A stretch of DNA of 64,000 bases from Hypoxylon rubiginosum (taxonomy: Eukaryota; Ascomycota; Sordariomycetes; Xylariales; Hypoxylaceae), in NCBI GenBank assembly GCA_902806565.1, contig CADCXA010000066.1, positions 930,001 to 994,000 of the forward strand, read 5' to 3'. The notes under the pieces are model-generated. The model did not search any database, was not told where the DNA came from, and saw only the letters and a program-made list of their open reading frames with translations. Shown in pieces: positions 24,603 to 36,600 of the stretch. Within the stretch, counting starts at the first letter, position 1; each line of letters starts with the position of its first letter. The translations under genes were made by a program, and so were the position numbers.

Positions 24603-26367
24603 GTTTGTTGTTATTGTTTGAAAAAGTAAACTTTCCAGGTGAGATGTGACAGGTTTGTTGCAGGACTGAAGTAGAGATGGATAGAAAAGGAGGTGAAGGG
24701 GAATATTAAAGGAGTCGGACCTCGATATAGAGCGGGACCCATCACATACTACGGAATATAATCCGCTTAGAAATAAAAAATCAAATACGCAGGCATCAAA
24801 TTACTTCTTACCTTGTTGGGACATCCGCTTTAGGATCCTATCTTTCCTGTTCCTATTAGATGAAACTGGCTTACAGAGGAAGTAGATAAACGGACCAATC
24901 TATGGGAATACTTTGGGCCCTGGAAGTTCACGATTGGATGCTTCATATATACGCGCCTGCATTCTCGTAACTTTTCCTGCGAATTCCAACGATTTCGTAT
25001 CTTGAGAACCGGGATTTGCAATTTCAATATTTAAAGAACCATCATCTCTATATACAAGCTGCCCGTAGATCCTTGACAGGGAATGATAGGTGGTGGATCG
25101 CTGAACTGAATTCTGACGGTCCGTAACCTCTATCTTTTCCCTTTCACAAGTCCACCCCTATCCAACGAATCCAGACCTCAGTCTACTAGTCAAGAAATTT
25201 ATTTGTGAACATGATCCAAACTGCGCGAAATGGTTCGATGGGCAGCTCAGGTCTGTTGATAACCACAGTAATTTTTGGGGCAACTTTGGGGTGATTTATA
25301 TGTCTATTGCATGCACTTCCCGTTATATGCTCTCAACGTCGTGGATAATTAGTTAGTAGAAACCATGCCGGCTCCGTGCTTTGTTTCCACCTCAGTTACC
25401 TAATCAAGCTTCATAGCTAGCCACTTGAACCTCATCTCTACGCCTTAGTGATAAGTAAAACAAAAACTACGTCGTGATTATATAGCCACAAAGATGGGGA
25501 AACCTGACTCCTGTTGTGACGGCGTATTAAGACTCCTAAGCCTTGCTTTCGGTGAGATATAACCTGTTATCTCGGAGACTCGTTGATGGCTTGCAAATCA
25601 ATTTATCGTTTAGACTAGGCGAAGGGGACCTCGTAACTAACGGTTAAGGTAAGTAGCCGTTTTATATAGTTTCGAGACTATTGTTGACGTTGCCACAAGT
25701 TGAAAGGGTGACGGCTAGGAATATAGTAAGTCGGAACAGAAACCTTTGTGCCGTTCAACCCAACTAGTTAGTTATATTGATGATACGAAGCAACAGTTCT
25801 GTACGTCATTCGTGACTGATCTAAGTATTGCTGTTAACGTCGTTTGAGTAATTGTTCTCACCGTTATACGTCTGAACTGCCTAGATATGCGTGGTCCTTT
25901 GTACGAGCCAGCTTCTTGTCTAGAATTATCGAGAGACGTTGGACGTGTTAGCTACGGGGAAGAGGCCTCTATTTAGAATGGTAGACGAGGATCATCTTGC
26001 TACTCAAACGCTGTCTATGCGCATAGCTGTTTAATTACGCGCCTAATGGGTAGTTTCGCGTGCCACATTCATATATGAGTCTCCTGCATCTGAATTCGGG
26101 AAACTGCCAACCTGCCCCATGCTATAATGCTCGCCCATCCACAAGTACCTACCCACAGTGCATCTTAGCAGAAAATCTTTGCAGAATATTGTGAAATTGT
26201 TTCTTTCCTGCGCCAATTCTAGTATCCTCACCGAAGGCCGGTACTAGAGATTCTCTCAAATCCTACATGTTTTCCCTTATGCCTACTCAACATTACAGTC
26301 CACAATCTACGGACGATCTTCAATCCTAAATACTGACAAGGCTCAATCAGAAGAAGATCCGTCCAAG
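24603..26367. other. Intergenic region
   Basis: 1.8 kb between the broken SDR (-) and the DUF6604 gene (+), so it holds both 5' regions. No gene, RNA or clear repeat is seen; the longest chance frames are about 60 residues. Confidence 0.4.
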
Positions 26368-29300
26368 ATGGCGACCGGGTATCTTCCGAGTAGCTACAAG
26401 CAATACAAAGACGACACTAACGTGTTCACATCATGGCTAGGTCGTACTGCCAAAGATTGTGGATACATTCGCAAAGAGACGAAAATGCCAGAGACGACAC
26501 CGCCCATAAGCCAAGCTCCAGATGTTCAGGATCCAAGTCCATCCACGAGTCCTACCACGTCCCGACGACTGAAGGGTAAAGCGAAAAAGAAGGGGAAGAA
26601 AATCCAAATCCCAGAGTCCGTTGATTGCGCTCCTCCGACAGACAGCGTCACAACTCTGAAGTATGCCGTCTCGACAAAGGAACTGATCGATCAAGTTGAA
26701 GCCATTTCTCAATCTAAACCCAAGATCTATATGCCACTTAACATCCAGAGACGCTTGAAACAGGCCATACAGACGCGTCAGAAATACTCTGATTGGTATG
26801 CGAATGCTAAAGATGGTGCTGCAGAATATGATGATGGCGGCGGCCACCGGTTCTTCATCACTGTCTTAGAGGAGGCGTTATCAAAACTGGATAACTATCA
26901 AGACACTCCTGATGCTGTTGACAAGTTGGTTGGCAAGAATTCTTCCGCTGCAGAAGAGCAGCATGAAGCTATTGAGACAGGGTAAGCTTTTCTCAAGATA
27001 TGATGCCAGAATTCCTACTCACCCATTCTGCAGGAACTTATTCTCTCATCTGACCATTGAGGACATGGGCGACTCCTCCTACCTCCTACCCCCGACCGAG
27101 ACATCTACATCTAATATACGACAGGATCAAAGTGAGACCCTCGAAATATTCGAGCTTCGAGAGGACAAAGCGAGCGAAGACGCCTTTGCCGTCTTCTGCT
27201 TCTTTAAAGACCTGGATACAATACGACAAGAGCTGCAACAGACATGGAAGGATTGTGATTCGGGGGATATCGATCTTCTTAAGGCAACCATTATCACAGA
27301 AACCTCTATCATGATGATAGATCGAGCTGAAAGAGAGCTATACTCAGCCATTCTTCCGGATAAGCCAGCTGAGCACTGTTACGAAACCTTAGTAGGGATA
27401 ATGCTCACGGCAGAATCGGTTACTAAGCGAACAAGTTTTAGTGAAATGGATACCGCATACTTGGAGGAATTCTTCTTCGGGCCTACCGCCCGTACCCTGA
27501 TGAAGTTTATCGATGCCCTAGAAAGGTCCCGCGAGGAAAAAGCAGCGTGGCCAATTCCCGTCTTCTCACCACAAGAGGCTGAAGTACCAGACTTCGACAG
27601 ACTAGATGACAAGATTCTATCTCAGCTGCTTCTGGACTTGATGCTTCTGGATAGGGTTGGAGAGCATGATACTATATTCCTCAGTGCCTTTCGGCCGGCA
27701 TTGGGTGGAGCTAAACTGAGCGTGGCAACTGTCGTAGCTTCGCGGATCTGGCTCGACATTCTCGATGCCTGCAAAGACTTGTCAAGATATCCGAAGCAGT
27801 TGGCATATACATGTGAACATGCCATAAAGTCGAGTGCAGGTGTGGTATTTGGCATAGATTGGCAATCGTCGGCGAAGCCGGGTAAGTAACCAAAGATTCA
27901 CTTAGGTGTTTACAAGCTTGTCTCGGAGCTGTGTTTATCTACGGGAGTCATTTGCCTGAATATGGCTTAAAGTCTTTGGATAAGTAAACTACTATACTAT
28001 CTTTGACACCTACTAACTCTAGATGCTCTAGTGTTCGCCATGAATAAGACTATAAAGCGCTGCCAGCAGCCGACGCTCCCAGTGTTGAAGAGCCAGATGA
28101 TGAAACAGTCGAAGCACCACAACGTAAGCCAATTTCTGTACCTTTTCTTGTAATGTTTGGAGGGGATAGACATTTGAGTTCATATCATGCTTGACCTCCT
28201 CGCTCCTAGTCGGATAATAACTAACGACTTGGGCAGACACAAGACCCAGTATATGATCAAGAAATAGACGGAACTCACCAGCTGCGGAACATAGACCTCA
28301 TCAAGCCCGCCAAAGAGATCGACCATCTGATAGTTAACGACCCTACCTACTCAGGGCACAAGATGCTGGAGCTTTTGGTAATATACCAAGAGAATGGGCT
28401 GGTCACAGCCAACGGCCACAAGTGCATACTTGCTATGTCGCACCTTTACAATGCCTTACGCCAGCTAAAGATGCTAGATCAAGAATGGCCGCTGATGGAT
28501 CAGGTAATTGAACTCCATAAGCGGGCATTGTTTGCTGGCGAAATTCCTCGGGAATCCAAAGAAATATCCATTCGGCTCCAGTATAGACTGGGTATCATGG
28601 AGAACCAGAGACTGCACTGGAAAGACAACAGAAAGTTCGAGCTTAAAGAACCGACTTCTACTCAAATGCTTCGTTCGCTTCTTGACGCAGAACTGTCGGC
28701 TGACAAAGTACTATGGCAAATCGAACAGCAGGTAGAGCTTCTGAATAGCAAGAAACTGGCAAGCTCCCCCAGTACGTCTTCGAGAGTGGCCCACCGACAG
28801 AAAGAAAAGACGGCTCCTGAAGAATTTATTGGGAGCCTACGAGAGGTGACTTCACAGGCGGTGGACTATGCCTCGATCGACTATCTTCGTCTTTCGAAAC
28901 GGTGTCTTCAACTGGCTAGGGATGTACGGAGGATGTGGAAGGTTCAACTGCAGATCAAAAAGAAGCCCCTCCTGGAAACACCTTTCAATTTATGGGACGA
29001 AGCTAACGATAGCGCGCTGATCATGGTCTGTACTGCAATTTTGGCAGAAGCCCAGGTATCCCGGGAAACGGGAGCATATAGCTACCGCCCCGGTGACGGC
29101 GCCCCCGAGGCAAGCATGGGAAGAAGCGAGAACCTTGACGACCCTGAGCGGCACGGCATAGGCTTGCAAGTAGCAAGCAAAGTGTTCAAGCACTTCTTGG
29201 CCAAAAACACCGACGATTTCAAGCTCCCTTTAACATCGGAGGTAACTTCCAAAGTGTTGCCGCGTGCAATACCTATTTTGGTGGTTTGCAACATGATATA

Positions 29301-29658
29301 CTCCGCTGATCTAGGCTATCTACTTTCAGACACGAAGTACGCAGTAATTAACTTCTACGCTAATAAAGAGGAGGAGGCCATTCAGTCAAATGCTACACTT
29401 GCAAAGCTGGCGGATGAATACTTCATCCCAAAAATCCTCTGCTTCGGCCAGATCCACTGGGATGCTGCGAAGGATCTGCCCAAGAAATACTGCAAGAAAG
29501 GTGCCACTCGGCACATTTTGGGCTTTTTCAAGGACGGTAAAAGGTTTCCCGTAAATGGCCGCGACACCATTTACGGGTCGGACACTGCGGGCTGGAAGGG
29601 GGCGATCAAGAAACTGGGCGCGGAGGCTCGGAAGCACGTTGAACAGGCCAAGAAATAA
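26368..29658 (+). CDS. DUF6604-domain protein with degenerate thioredoxin-like C-terminus
   Basis: Four exons: 26368-26981, 27034-27881, 28023-28123 and 28237-29658 (introns 52, 141 and 113 bp); phases match throughout and give 994 residues. The N-terminus LPSSYKQYKDDTNVFTSWLGRTAKDCGY is the hallmark of the fungal DUF6604 family, whose function is unknown. A Lys-rich linker (about residues 70-90) and a long helical middle follow. The last about 115 residues read like a thioredoxin fold: AVINFYA, LAKLADEY, then GFFKDGKRFPVNG and a final amphipathic helix. The CxxC that should follow FYA is replaced by acidic residues, and the usual cis-proline before the FFKDGK strand is missing. It is probably a binding rather than redox domain. 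The 101-bp third exon rests on phase and splice sites only. Confidence 0.78.
29281..29655 (+). other. Thioredoxin-like segment lacking CxxC (within the DUF6604 protein)
   Basis: Residues 870-994 of the DUF6604 protein. The order beta (YAVINFYA), helix (ATLAKLADEY), beta (ILCFGQIHW), helix (AKDLPKKY), beta (HILGFFKDGK), turn and C-terminal helix matches fungal thioredoxins. The active-site cysteines are absent. The domain call is inference from pattern. Confidence 0.55.
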
Positions 29659-30353
29659 CCTAGGATTGCTATGGGGATGTATAGGTGCCCACCTGGGGTA
29701 CCTAGGTAAGTAGATCAGATCCCTCCCTTTTCCCTCTTTTCTTTCTTTCTTTCAGATAGTATGCGTTGATTTCGTAGAGGCACGATTCTTCCGTAAATGC
29801 GGGTTTATCATAAGGCATTGAACGAGGGTTTCCGGACTCAGGTGGTCCGGACTCAGGTGGTATGGAACTGGACGAACTGCGACGACTTCTTACTAGGCCT
29901 ATGACGTTCAGGAATTCTCCTATACGAGAGAGGCAGGCTGTAGGGATTGCGTATCTCTCGAGAACGAATACCGGGCCGGGAGGTTCGAGAATCTCGGGAA
30001 CGGCCATGCCCCTATTTTAGACTGGTGGCTAACAAATTCAACAGTCCAGTCGAATCAATCTATGCATCTGCAATATCTTTTAATGTTTTTAATCTACAAA
30101 TATCTACCTACTCATTTTATGGCACAAGTATCGTTGCAATTATAAGATGGTAATTATGTCTTTTATTGCCACATAAACCAAGCCAGGAGCTAAATGGATA
30201 CCTATACACGGATTATCGTGAGAGAGCTAGTAAGAAGACTCTTTATCAGGATATTCACATGATCTGTTGCTTTTACCACCTGGCTAGTATATCCCCCTCG
30301 CCATTCCCGTTGTATATTCGCTAATTTATTCTGATTCGTTAGATTCTTTCATG
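29659..30353. other. Convergent intergenic spacer
   Basis: It lies between the 3' ends of the DUF6604 gene (+) and the broken phosphoesterase (-). It holds a CTTT repeat near 29728-29755, a TACCTAGGTA palindrome at 29699-29708 and a short direct repeat (GTCCGGACTCAGGTGG-type) near 29835-29862. No gene is seen. Confidence 0.4.
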
Positions 30354-31354
30354 TTATCTGCTTTTGGGCAGCCCCAGCTTCGCAAGCCAAGACGGCTGAA
30401 CGGGCATGTCATCATCACCCTTGATCGCAGTGTTCACAAATAATGTCTGCTTTCCAGGCTCTAGTGCGGCCACATCGCCATCGCAGTGGCTCGTATCGCA
30501 GAGCATCTGCGCAGCATATTTGCTGGCCTTCTCCTACTTCCGCTTTGTATCCTCCGGGGTGTCGAATCTGCCACTCTGCATCGCGCTGAGCTGCTCAATG
30601 ACAAATGACTTGTCGTTATCGATGTCGGTAAAGTGTGAGGGCCTCTCGGTAAGCTTCTCCCTCCATGTAACCATCTTTGCCCCCCAGCCTTCGTGGATGT
30701 GGCCGAAACAGTGCACCCGCGGCTTCGCCAAGGCGACAGCCGCAAACAGGTCCGGACATCCCGCTCGTTCCCGAGAATTCGTTCGATCTAAATACCCCGT
30801 GGTGGCCCGTGGGTGATGACAAGATCCGTTCCTTCTTCGATGCTGAATTTGTGCCCCTGGTATGGGCGGTACTGGAAACCCCAATCGCCCAATGATAGTG
30901 TATATAGGCTTGCATAGACGGTCAGCTTAGCACCATTCTGTAGGGCAAATTGATGCGGACCTTCGTCTAAGAAATGGATATCGTCCCTCTTAGCATCTAA
31001 TAACAGGCGTCCTGCTTCTTCATAGTCCCCGTAGACCTTTGCCGCCAGCTCTGGTTCCAAATTTGGCCTTGCTTCTTTAATCTTCCTTTTAAAGCTTGGC
31101 GTGTCGAGCGTGAAATCATGGTTGCCAGCGATGACCAACTTCAAAGGCGCCTCGATGGCGCGCAGGAGCTCGAGAGTGGCGCGGAACTCGTCTAGCTTCG
31201 ACTCTTCGGTCAAATCTCCGCAGTGGATACACAGATCTGCCGATTGACTGGGCATCTTCTCTGCAAGGGTCATGCCGTGTGTGTCGGACAAGATGAGAAT
31301 TTTGGTATTGATAAGGGGGCTAACCCCAGAGGTTTCCACTGTGGCCGAAGACAT
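30354..31354 (-). pseudogene. Calcineurin-like metallophosphoesterase, broken by a 1-base deletion and a stop
   Basis: Family motifs appear in order: ILSDTHG (metal-binding Asp/His), CGDLTEE, AGNHDF, VITHGPPRG and CFGHIHEGW, so all five metallophosphatase blocks are present. They do not lie in one frame. The frame from ATG 31354 ends at a TAG (30788-30790) just after VITHGPPRG. The continuation (SRERAGCP...GHIHEGW) is in another frame, and the total length (1,001 bases) is one short of a multiple of three, consistent with a single-base deletion near 30787-30792. A second stop (TAG, 30534-30536) interrupts the C-terminal part, which otherwise runs to 30354. Substrates of these fungal cytosolic phosphoesterases are not established. 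An ATG at 31384 is an alternative start. Confidence 0.85.
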
Positions 31355-32519
31355 ATTGGAACGACTCTTTATTCCATTAAGCAACTAGGGTTACGTTAAT
31401 AGACAAAGGGGTAGGAAGACGGTCGCAGACGATGTTGATTTTGTAAATAGAAATGTATAAGTTCACAGCGTATTGTTGGTGTAGGCAAATGAAACTTCTT
31501 TTAATATTCATACTGCTGCCAGGGTTATAAGGCGTCCGGTACCTTGGTACCGTTGCTAAGATTATCTTACGATGGCTATTTCTCGTAACCATTTCCAAAC
31601 GGTTCCGGGGTTTTATATATACTTTATCAAGATGCCTCGTCAAATTCTAAGTTTTTCCGTGCTGTTAACAAAAGTTACTTTTTACCCAAGTTTCGTATAA
31701 ACCTTCTCTCAAAACCGCCAAATCGGTCAAAACTCCAAAAAAAAATTTGATGACATAATATTTTATATGCCCTATAACTGCCCGATAATACAGGGACCTA
31801 AGTGCTGGAGGTCACCGATAACCTCAACAACGGCTCAACAACGGCTTTGTAATAACCTATAAATGCCCTACAAATATAGGGAGCTTAGGTACCAAGCCCG
31901 CTATAGCTGCAGCGAGTTACAGCGCATACCATCTATAACTTAAGATTATGTCATTAATTTTCAGAGCTTTGGGTGATATGGCCAGCCGTCCTATGCTCCA
32001 TACCTCGAGGTATCAGGTTAGGGGGGCACGTGACACCCTTAAAAGATAGCACTTAAAACTGGTGGCACGATATTTCACGCAGGCTATAATTTAGGTATGT
32101 AAAGTCGTAGGGTGTACTGTTTGTACCTAACTTACGAGGTAGGATTTCATTCCTGATTTTCAGAGCTTTGGCAGTTTCGAGTATAAGGGTGGGAAATAGC
32201 ATGAAAGCCGTAGCCTTAGATTGATAGTTCAAGAGCTAAATGAATGGCTAGACAAATAAGGAACGTCGTAAGCTATGTAAAACATATTCCCTTCCTTCCT
32301 TCGTTGTTGAATCTATCTTGATCTGTTTGGTGATCTGCAGTGATCTGAATACAGATCGCTCAGAGCTATTGAATAGCAAGTGTGAAACTCGATCAGCTTA
32401 AGTACTCTAACGTCCCGTTCTCTATGCGAACCCCCCCAAAGCCCAAACTAGGTTGCTCCTCCCGCTCCGATTTCCCTCCATTGCGGCCTCGTCCACGCTA
32501 AGTCGTTTCTCCTAAAGGA
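31355..32519. other. AT-rich repeat-bearing intergenic region
   Basis: It contains the MITE-like copy A (31716-31986). A second copy of its right-end sequence (ATTTTCAGAGCTTTGG) lies at about 32156-32171. No gene is seen. Confidence 0.45.
31716..31986 (+). mobile_element. MITE-like repeat, copy A
   Basis: About 270 bp bounded by imperfect inverted ends. The left end (31716-31758) and right end (about 31945-31986) share, in opposite orientation, GCCA-ATC...CAAAaCTC followed by TTGATGACATAAT / ATTATGTCATTAA. Internally there are ATAAATGCCCTACAAATA and GGGAGCTTAGG segments. An inverted relative lies near 42390-42530. There is no coding capacity. Exact borders and target duplications were not determined. 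Confidence 0.5.
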
Positions 32520-34252
32520 CTAAAGCTCGTCAGAACCCATTTGCAGTGGAACTCTCTCCTTAACGTCGATATCAACTTGAGGAACGTGAGTTATGTTATT
32601 CGCAATTTCCGTCCAGAATGAGCATGTGCTATTCGTATTCTGATCGTCGCTGATAGTGTCAATGTTGGGCTGCAATGTTTTCAGCCCTATGTTCAGGACA
32701 CCTGAGAGTTCATCAGCGCTTCCATCCGCAACCAGCCATGGCACATCTGGTTCCGAAAGGCCTGTACTTGGATCCCCGGTGAGAGCAAATGATGCGAAAT
32801 AATTTTGGTATATCTCAGGAATGTTGCCGAGGAGCAATGCATATCCTAACGCTTGCCATTCTTCCAGTGGTAACTGCTTTAGCAAGTCGATTACTTCCTG
32901 GCGATTATTCACGAATAATGGAATCAGGTCGGTTGCGTGGAAAGCATAGTCGGCGCTCGGAAACTCGTAGCGCATCATATATGATTTTGTTGGATATGAT
33001 TCAAATAGGTCTCTTGTGTTACACGTAAACATCGAATCCTGTATTACGGCGGCGAGGCATTGAAAGTAATTCCCATCAAAATGAGCTATGCAGTTGTACT
33101 GCTCCTTGATTGCAGTTCTCTCGCTTTCCATACTCGCACCAGGGAGAAAAAGTTGAAGGAATCTATCGAACTCTTCTGGTGTGCTGATATTGGGAGTAAA
33201 CATCATAGACTCATTCGCGCAATGAGATATTATGGCCGATTCAATGCCTTGCCAGTAATTTTCTGGTTTTACTTCCTATTAGAAATAGGCCCATTCGCTC
33301 TTTATAACTTCAAGATAGGAGCAGAAAAGCTGACCGTGGGGATATATTTAATCCATTCCCCATCCACTGCTGGTCCTACAGGAAAGAACCCTTCCAACCT
33401 GACCTGGTTGAATAGCTCTGTATTAGCCGATGCCAGCTTATCCAGTGAAGCATTTCTCAGACAGCTGATATCATATGCGTCATCACACCCCGATAATTTT
33501 GAGAACGTCTTATAGATGAGATCGAGTTCGCCATCACGAGAGTTATCCCAGGCCCATTGGAAAGCCGGGATCTGGACCGCGAATGTGCTGAATAAGGGAT
33601 CGTGGTCGCCATTCTCTCGGATGAGGTGATGTAGGATCGATCCTCCGCTAGCCGACTCACCCTAGGCACTAACACGATCCTTATCGCCCTGAACGAGATG
33701 GACATAATCCCGCACCCACTCCAGTAATAGAGCTTGGTCGTACAGGCCAGCATTAGGCTGCCCAACCTCTTGCATATAGTTGCCAGCGAGCCAGCCAAAT
33801 GCTCCGACTCGATAGTTACTTGTGATGAATATGACTTGGTAGTTGGATGCCTTGAGAATTGACTGTCCCGTGTTCATCGGACCTGCCGGATTCTTGTTTC
33901 CATAAGCGTAGGCGCCCCCAAAAAACCAGACAACAACTGGTAGAGGCTCTGATTCGGACTGAAATGCTGAGGCCGGAACGTAGATATCGAGAAAAAGACA
34001 GTCTTCTTGTTCCAATATCGTAGGAGAGTTTGGGTCTCCCAGATTAGGCTGGCCTCCTAGAGGGTGTCCTACCCGTGATATATCGATTTGGACGCAAGAA
34101 ATATTCTGGTCATTGTTCTGCACCATGTCACTAGACCAGTCCGGGAAAGTTGGGCGACTGAAGCGCTCAGGTATTGCCCCAAAGCAAACATCTCGGAAAA
34201 CGAAGGTCTGTCGTACTGTAAGCGAAGACTTGTCTCTATAATAAATAAGCAC
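32520..34252 (-). pseudogene. Type-B carboxylesterase/lipase, 5' incomplete and interrupted by a stop
   Basis: Alpha/beta-hydrolase of the carboxylesterase B family. Visible: RDVCFGAIPERFSRP, EDCLFLDIYVPA, VVVWFFGGAYAYG (oxyanion region), SNYRVGAFGWLAG and the nucleophile elbow GESASGGS. A TAG at 33662-33664 sits immediately before the elbow, where the family usually has Trp, so the catalytic serine is cut off. Downstream the frame is open; a 59-bp intron (33276-33334, GTCAGC donor) joins it to 32520-33275, ending with the family's C-terminal TFW-like region. No ATG starts the 5' frame: the open segment begins at a GTG (34252) with a TAA just upstream, so the signal-peptide exon is lost or unrecognised. 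It was probably a secreted esterase. Confidence 0.8.
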
Positions 34253-34440
34253 TCGTTACTGTGCATGATTGTCGTGTTGGTAGCATGTGGCTTCCCAAGT
34301 TCCCCATGGCAGCTTTAACTGCGGGACAGGTGTGCCGGGTGGGGGATCTAGTTGACAGGTCGTCTCCGCTTCGACTACGGCGTAAGAACGGCAAGGCAGT
34401 CTGGATGGTCAAGGACAGTAAGGTTTTCGAGTCTATACGA

Positions 34441-34453
34441 CCCCCCCCCCCCC
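34441..34453. repeat. Poly-C tract
   Basis: Thirteen consecutive C, followed by G and four more C. A low-complexity run prone to length error. Confidence 0.8.
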
Positions 34454-34959
34454 GCCCCAATCTTCACTAAGTAGGTACTAACAAGTTCATATCCATAGGC
34501 GGCGTTCAGCTTCATATCGGCAGCACCGGCGGCCAACAGATTGGAAACTTCGACTGCAAGGACCTGGTAACGCCCTTCCAGTACCTACTCGACTACTGTT
34601 GCTATGATGCTGTATGACCTCCCTGATGATTTCGACTGGGGCATTGTGATGGAGATCACTGCCCGTGTTATGCGTGAAAAGGGGCTCGAAGTGTCGAAGT
34701 GATAAGGTATCCTAATTTACCGCTGCACGTACGACGACGACGATGCATGGAGCCGTCATATCCACTATATGATGGAGCAGTATGCACAATAGACTGTGAT
34801 TAAGGATAAAGAAGTGCTAGACGGCACATACTATTGATTGTTAACGCTGATCTCGTCCTTGAGGTCCGAACCTTTGATTCTACTCGAATTACACCGCGCC
34901 CCTGCTACTTGCGACAGTGCCTAGATGCAGACACGACCGGGCATCTATGGAAACAGCAG

Positions 34960-35342
34960 CTAAGCAACATAGTCGATAAGGAATGATTTTGGAGACATGT
35001 AAGTGTTTGACCATGAGAACCCAAATCGGTACCAAAACTCGTAACCTGTGCAACCATCGACAGGTTCGACGACCCAAGTATAGCTCCCGTCAGAGAAGTT
35101 GACGGAATTTATTAATAATTGCAGCAGTAAGTAAATGGAACGAATTCTGAAAACCAACATCAGAAAATTTAGTACTGACTATCTAGAACAATGTTGCCGT
35201 CGTTAAAATCATAGGCTGGTCCAGACGGGGTGAAGGTTGGCAAAACGAGGTACGTGCTCATGATCAGTTCAAAGGTGTCCCCCTCGTCTCTGTCTTCCTT
35301 TTCCCATTCCAGCACGAATTCGCTGCTTACTTCAAAAGTACC
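34960..35342 (-). pseudogene. Remnant of a Kre9/Knh1-like (GPI-anchored family) beta-sandwich protein
   Basis: Two neighbouring open segments on the minus strand look like parts of one domain. Segment 35169-35342 reads FVLEWEKEDRDEGDTFELIMSTY. Segment 34960 to about 35115 reads VNFSDGSYTWVVEPVDG, then FWYRFGF and SPKSFLI. This order (x-LEW, GDTFELxL, GSYTW, YRF, SxxFxI) fits the Ig-like domain of the fungal Ser/Thr-rich GPI family (Kre9_KNH). No start codon or signal peptide is present, and the only splice sites between the segments would give introns of about 30 bp. I therefore treat it as a fragment. It may instead be a gene with an exon I missed. Confidence 0.35.
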
Positions 35343-36600
35343 TACATGGTACTATTGAACAGGTAATCAGTCAAGATTTTAAGAGCTCCAGAGGAGGGCG
35401 GGGATTGCCAGTAATTTCATTAAAAACTTAGCTATTGTCGCTGTTTCTCTTGCCGGCGATGGAGAGTGCAAGGAAGAGCCCTTTTGCAGCTGCTGACTTT
35501 CCAGCTGCAAGGCGGCGATTAGGGCATTTATCCACTAATAACCTGCAGCTATAGCGCGCCCTTGCCCGTTAAATATTATTAAATATTTATAGCATATCTT
35601 ATCCACCAACTTCCCTGTAATTATAGCGTCTAGGTGCTAGGTGCAAAACAGGTGAGATGCCCCTTTTCAGCTGACTAAGGCCATTTCCCTATGGACAAAA
35701 CCTTTGAAACCGCGCCCGTAGAAGCTGCTGCGATAGCGCCTTTCTGTGGACGAAGACGGGTCACTATCTCTACGGAGTTCGCGATGCAGGCAATAGACGA
35801 CTACGGATTTTACCAGATGGCTCCAAGACCATGTTCAGCGCTACGGCTACGAGAGCCCGGGATGCCGACTGCCACGGGACTTCTGCAGCTGGACACTTTC
35901 ATTGATCTGCCTTATGGGGCTATGTGCCGAAGGTATCCATCCGCCGGCTCCCCACTAATACGGCCCAGAGAGTCAGGAGGGCCCACATTAAGCTCTGCAA
36001 GTCACGGAGCGTGCCGGGACCCCGCCGAGTCAGCGTAATAAGAATTATGTAAGCTCAATATTCCCTTGAAAAACAAATCACCAACAACTACCTACCTAGT
36101 TGTATAATGTAGGGTACAAAGAACCGAAATAGACGCGCTAGGTTGTTGTTCTCAAGCACTTCTGAACCAACGGAACATCTAACGGGTATAAAAATAGCTA
36201 AGGAGTTAGATGAATCAATCAATTTGCGAGTCCCGTTAGGTATGATAACCTTTGTAAACCACAGGCGTTGAGTAGTATCCAACACTTCATTGCCACCGGA
36301 GGGTGTCACCGATTGGGGGCGGGATTATATGCATCAGCTAGTATGCCTGAACCGCCAATAGACGACCCAGCTTGTTGCAAGGTGAGTTACATTATTTCAG
36401 CACAGCCGGCAGTGATGTATGGTTACGGCTCCATAATATGCATTTCCTATCAGCGTTTGAGTTCAACCTGTGTGGTAGGAATGTTGCCTAAGGGGAAACG
36501 ATTGGCGATTCTCTGGATAGATTTAAGACCAATATTATCCGTCTTCAAATGTTTGACTAGGCCAGGCGGCTCGTATCCTTCTCTGTTGGAGGCTATCACG

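Larger units (their letters stand above)
34253..36600. other. Decayed region without an intact gene
   Basis: It contains the poly-C tract, a short frame near 34497-34620 (LHIGSTGG...NFDC) that I cannot assign, the Kre9-like remnant (34960-35342) and an AT-rich stretch at 35400-35640. That stretch shares short words (AGGGCATTTAT, TATAGCGCGCCC) with the repeat near 42.5 kb. The frame 35691-36038 starts with ATG but shows no motif. Confidence 0.4.

Noticed and set aside
35691..36038. 115-codon ATG frame
   Set aside because: No domain, no signal peptide, in a repeat-rich decayed zone; likely chance.
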